NCBI RefSeq assembly: GCF_040111675.1 | Contig: NZ_CP157794.1 | Span: 2,935,501-2,999,500, forward strand | Source: Salinarimonas sp. | GTDB taxonomy: Bacteria; Pseudomonadota; Alphaproteobacteria; Rhizobiales; Beijerinckiaceae | Direction of reading: 5' to 3' | DNA length: 64,000 bases | Shown here: positions 62,679-64,000 of the stretch, one piece after another | Position numbering within the stretch: the stretch's first letter is position 1 | Layout: every line of letters begins with the position of its first letter | Notes under the pieces: model-generated | The model's input: only the letters and a program-made list of their open reading frames with translations | What the model was told of the DNA's origin: nothing | Databases searched by the model: none | Translations under genes and position numbers: made by a program

Positions 62679-63614
62679 ATGACCCGCATCGCATTCGCCG
62701 CCTTCGCGGCGCTCCTCGCCGCTTCGGCTCTCGCCGCGCCGGCCCCCGCCATCGCCCCCGGCGGCCCGCTCGTCGGGACGATCCGCGACGCCCGCACGGG
62801 CGCGACGCTCACCTCCGACGCGCTGGCCGACCGGATCGCCGCCGCCGACGTCGTGCTGCTGGGCGAGCGCCACGACAATCCGGACCACCACGCGCTCCAG
62901 GCCTGGGCGATCGCGGAGGCGGCGGAGGACGCCGTCGACGGCCGTCTCGTCCTGGAGATGGTCCGCGGGAACGAGGACGCCCCGCTCGCCGACGCGCGGC
63001 CGCGGGACGTGCCGAATCTGGGCGAGGCCTTGAGGTGGGAGGCCCGCGGCTGGCCCGACTACGGCATGTACGCCCCGATCCTGTCCGTAGCCCTCGAGGC
63101 CGGCTGGGAAGCCGTCGGCGGCGACGCGGCCCGGGCGGAGCTCGCCGATCCGCTCGGCGCCGGCGACGCGGAACGGGCCCGCCTCGGCCTCGACCGCCCG
63201 CTGCCGGCGGCCGCCGCCGCGCGGATGGAGCGCGCCATCGTCGAGGGCCATTGCGATCTCCTGCCTGCGGAGGCCGTGCCGGCCTTCGTCGCCGCGCAGC
63301 GCCTGCGCGACGCCCGCATGGCCGACGCGCTGCTGGAGGCCGCGGGCCGGCCGGCTGTGCTGATCGCAGGCGCAGGGCATGTCGGCGCCGAGGGCGTTCC
63401 CTTCTATCTCGACGCCCGCGCGCCCGGGCGCGACGTGCTCTCGATCGCCTTCGTCGAGGCGCCCGCCGACGCGCGCGACCCCGCCGCCCTCATGGAGACG
63501 TTCGGCGACGCGGCGGCGGCCTACGACGTCGTCTGGTTCACCGCGCCGGTGGAGCGCGGGGACGTCTGCGCGGCTTTGCGCGAGCGCTTCGGCGCGGGCG
63601 GGCACGGCGGCTGA
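62679..63614 (+). CDS. ChaN-like haem-binding lipoprotein-family protein
   Basis: About 311 residues. Signal-like N-terminus (FAAFAALLAASALAAPAPA) without a clear lipobox. The Cofac_haem_bdg/ChaN fold is marked by LLGERHDNPDHHALQ, GRLVLEMV and a late AGAGHVGAEGVPFYL. ChaN binds haem cofacially as a dimer. ATG 62667 is an alternative start. Divergent from GH15. Confidence 0.8.
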   Translation: MTRIAFAAFAALLAASALAAPAPAIAPGGPLVGTIRDARTGATLTSDALADRIAAADVVLLGERHDNPDHHALQAWAIAEAAEDAVDGRLVLEMVRGNEDAPLADARPRDVPNLGEALRWEARGWPDYGMYAPILSVALEAGWEAVGGDAARAELADPLGAGDAERARLGLDRPLPAAAAARMERAIVEGHCDLLPAEAVPAFVAAQRLRDARMADALLEAAGRPAVLIAGAGHVGAEGVPFYLDARAPGRDVLSIAFVEAPADARDPAALMETFGDAAAAYDVVWFTAPVERGDVCAALRERFGAGGHGG

Positions 63615-63734
63615 GGCGCGCGGCCTGTCGTCGCCCCGGGCGAACGTCCCCGCCCCCCGCGCGTTGCCCGCTCCGATCATCGCTCCCCCCCGAAGGAAAG
63701 GCGCGAGGCTCCCGGTCTCGCGACGAGACCGCCC

Positions 63735-64000
63735 GTGCCCGCCGAGACCGCGTCCCCCCGAGATCCCCGATCCCGTCGACGGGCGAAGCGCATCCTGCTG
63801 TTCTCCGTCTTCCTCGACGAGCTCGATTTCGGCGTCCTATTGCCGATCCTGCCGATCCTCTTCGCCGACCCGTCCTCGGAGTTCTACCTGCTGGACACGG
63901 CCGAGCAGGTGGCGCTCGGCTACGTTCTCCTGGGGCTGCTCCGCGCGACCTACGCGCTGACCCAGTTCGCGGCGGCGCCGGTGCTCGGCCAGCTCGCGGA
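63735..64000 (+). CDS. MFS transporter, N-terminal fragment (runs off the window)
   Basis: From a GTG at 63735 the frame stays open to the window end. It encodes a basic cytoplasmic N-tail (RSRRRAKR), a first helix FSVFLDELDFGVLLPILPILF and a second helix (GYVLLGLLRATYALTQFAAAPVLGQLA). That pattern is typical of 12-helix major facilitator transporters of the tetracycline-efflux type. Start codon uncertain; substrate unknown. Confidence 0.65.
   Translation, partial: MPAETASPRDPRSRRRAKRILLFSVFLDELDFGVLLPILPILFADPSSEFYLLDTAEQVALGYVLLGLLRATYALTQFAAAPVLGQLA

Overview
This 64 kb window is a chromosomal segment of a very high-G+C alphaproteobacterium. Gene content and style point to the Hyphomicrobiales, in or near the Methylobacteriaceae/Salinarimonadaceae. 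The clues are a SurE/SPOR/ArgS neighbourhood, paired BTLCP transglutaminase-like peptidases, a C30-carotenoid-type cluster fed by HpnC/HpnD/HpnE, and pca/pob aromatic catabolism. The taxonomic placement is inference. No rRNA, tRNA or CRISPR array was seen.

Layout. 0-7.2 kb: end of surE, a SPOR-domain membrane protein, argS, a divergent TetR/MFS pair with a clear operator-promoter overlap, an EAL-domain remnant and guaC. 7.3-10.2 kb: two AbrB/PIN toxin-antitoxin modules flank pcaIJ, each with twin GATATC sites upstream. 10.2-13.2 kb: an LtaS-like sulfatase-fold membrane enzyme and a DadA-like oxidoreductase. 13.5-25.2 kb: a CoA-dependent aromatic acid module (SDR, MarR, crotonase, acyl-CoA dehydrogenase, aryl-CoA ligase, thioesterase, Rid protein) divergent from a branched-chain-type ABC importer and a cupin. 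It resembles 2-aminobenzoyl-CoA clusters but has no ring monooxygenase. 25.2-26.6 kb: an IS110-family element inserted in an intergenic palindromic repeat; its noncoding end carries bridge-RNA-like segments that match both its own target and its own end. 26.6-34.2 kb: a TRAP transporter followed by pcaC, pcaB, pobA, pcaG and pcaH (4-hydroxybenzoate/protocatechuate to the beta-ketoadipate branch; pcaD not seen).

34.4-44.5 kb: an isoprenoid/C30-carotenoid cluster: ispH, hpnE, a natural hpnC-hpnD fusion, a GT2 glycosyltransferase, an acyltransferase, two CrtI/CrtN/CrtP-type oxidoreductases and a DUF2141 protein. The inferred route is IPP/DMAPP supply, farnesyl-PP to presqualene-PP to hydroxysqualene to squalene, then desaturation/oxidation, glycosylation and acylation to a staphyloxanthin-like pigment. 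44.6-64 kb: mostly housekeeping and conserved genes (alpha/beta hydrolase, ettA, rarA, SH3 protein, yidD, thrS, PAS and PilZ proteins, two BTLCP paralogs, gamma-carbonic-anhydrase-like protein, a duplicated-domain hypothetical, MFS, VOC, HAD, GH15, ChaN-like, start of another MFS).

Intergenic DNA is rich in large palindromic repeats. At least three sequence families occur, two of them about 150-200 bp long. They, the IS110 element and the fused squalene enzyme are the most notable features.
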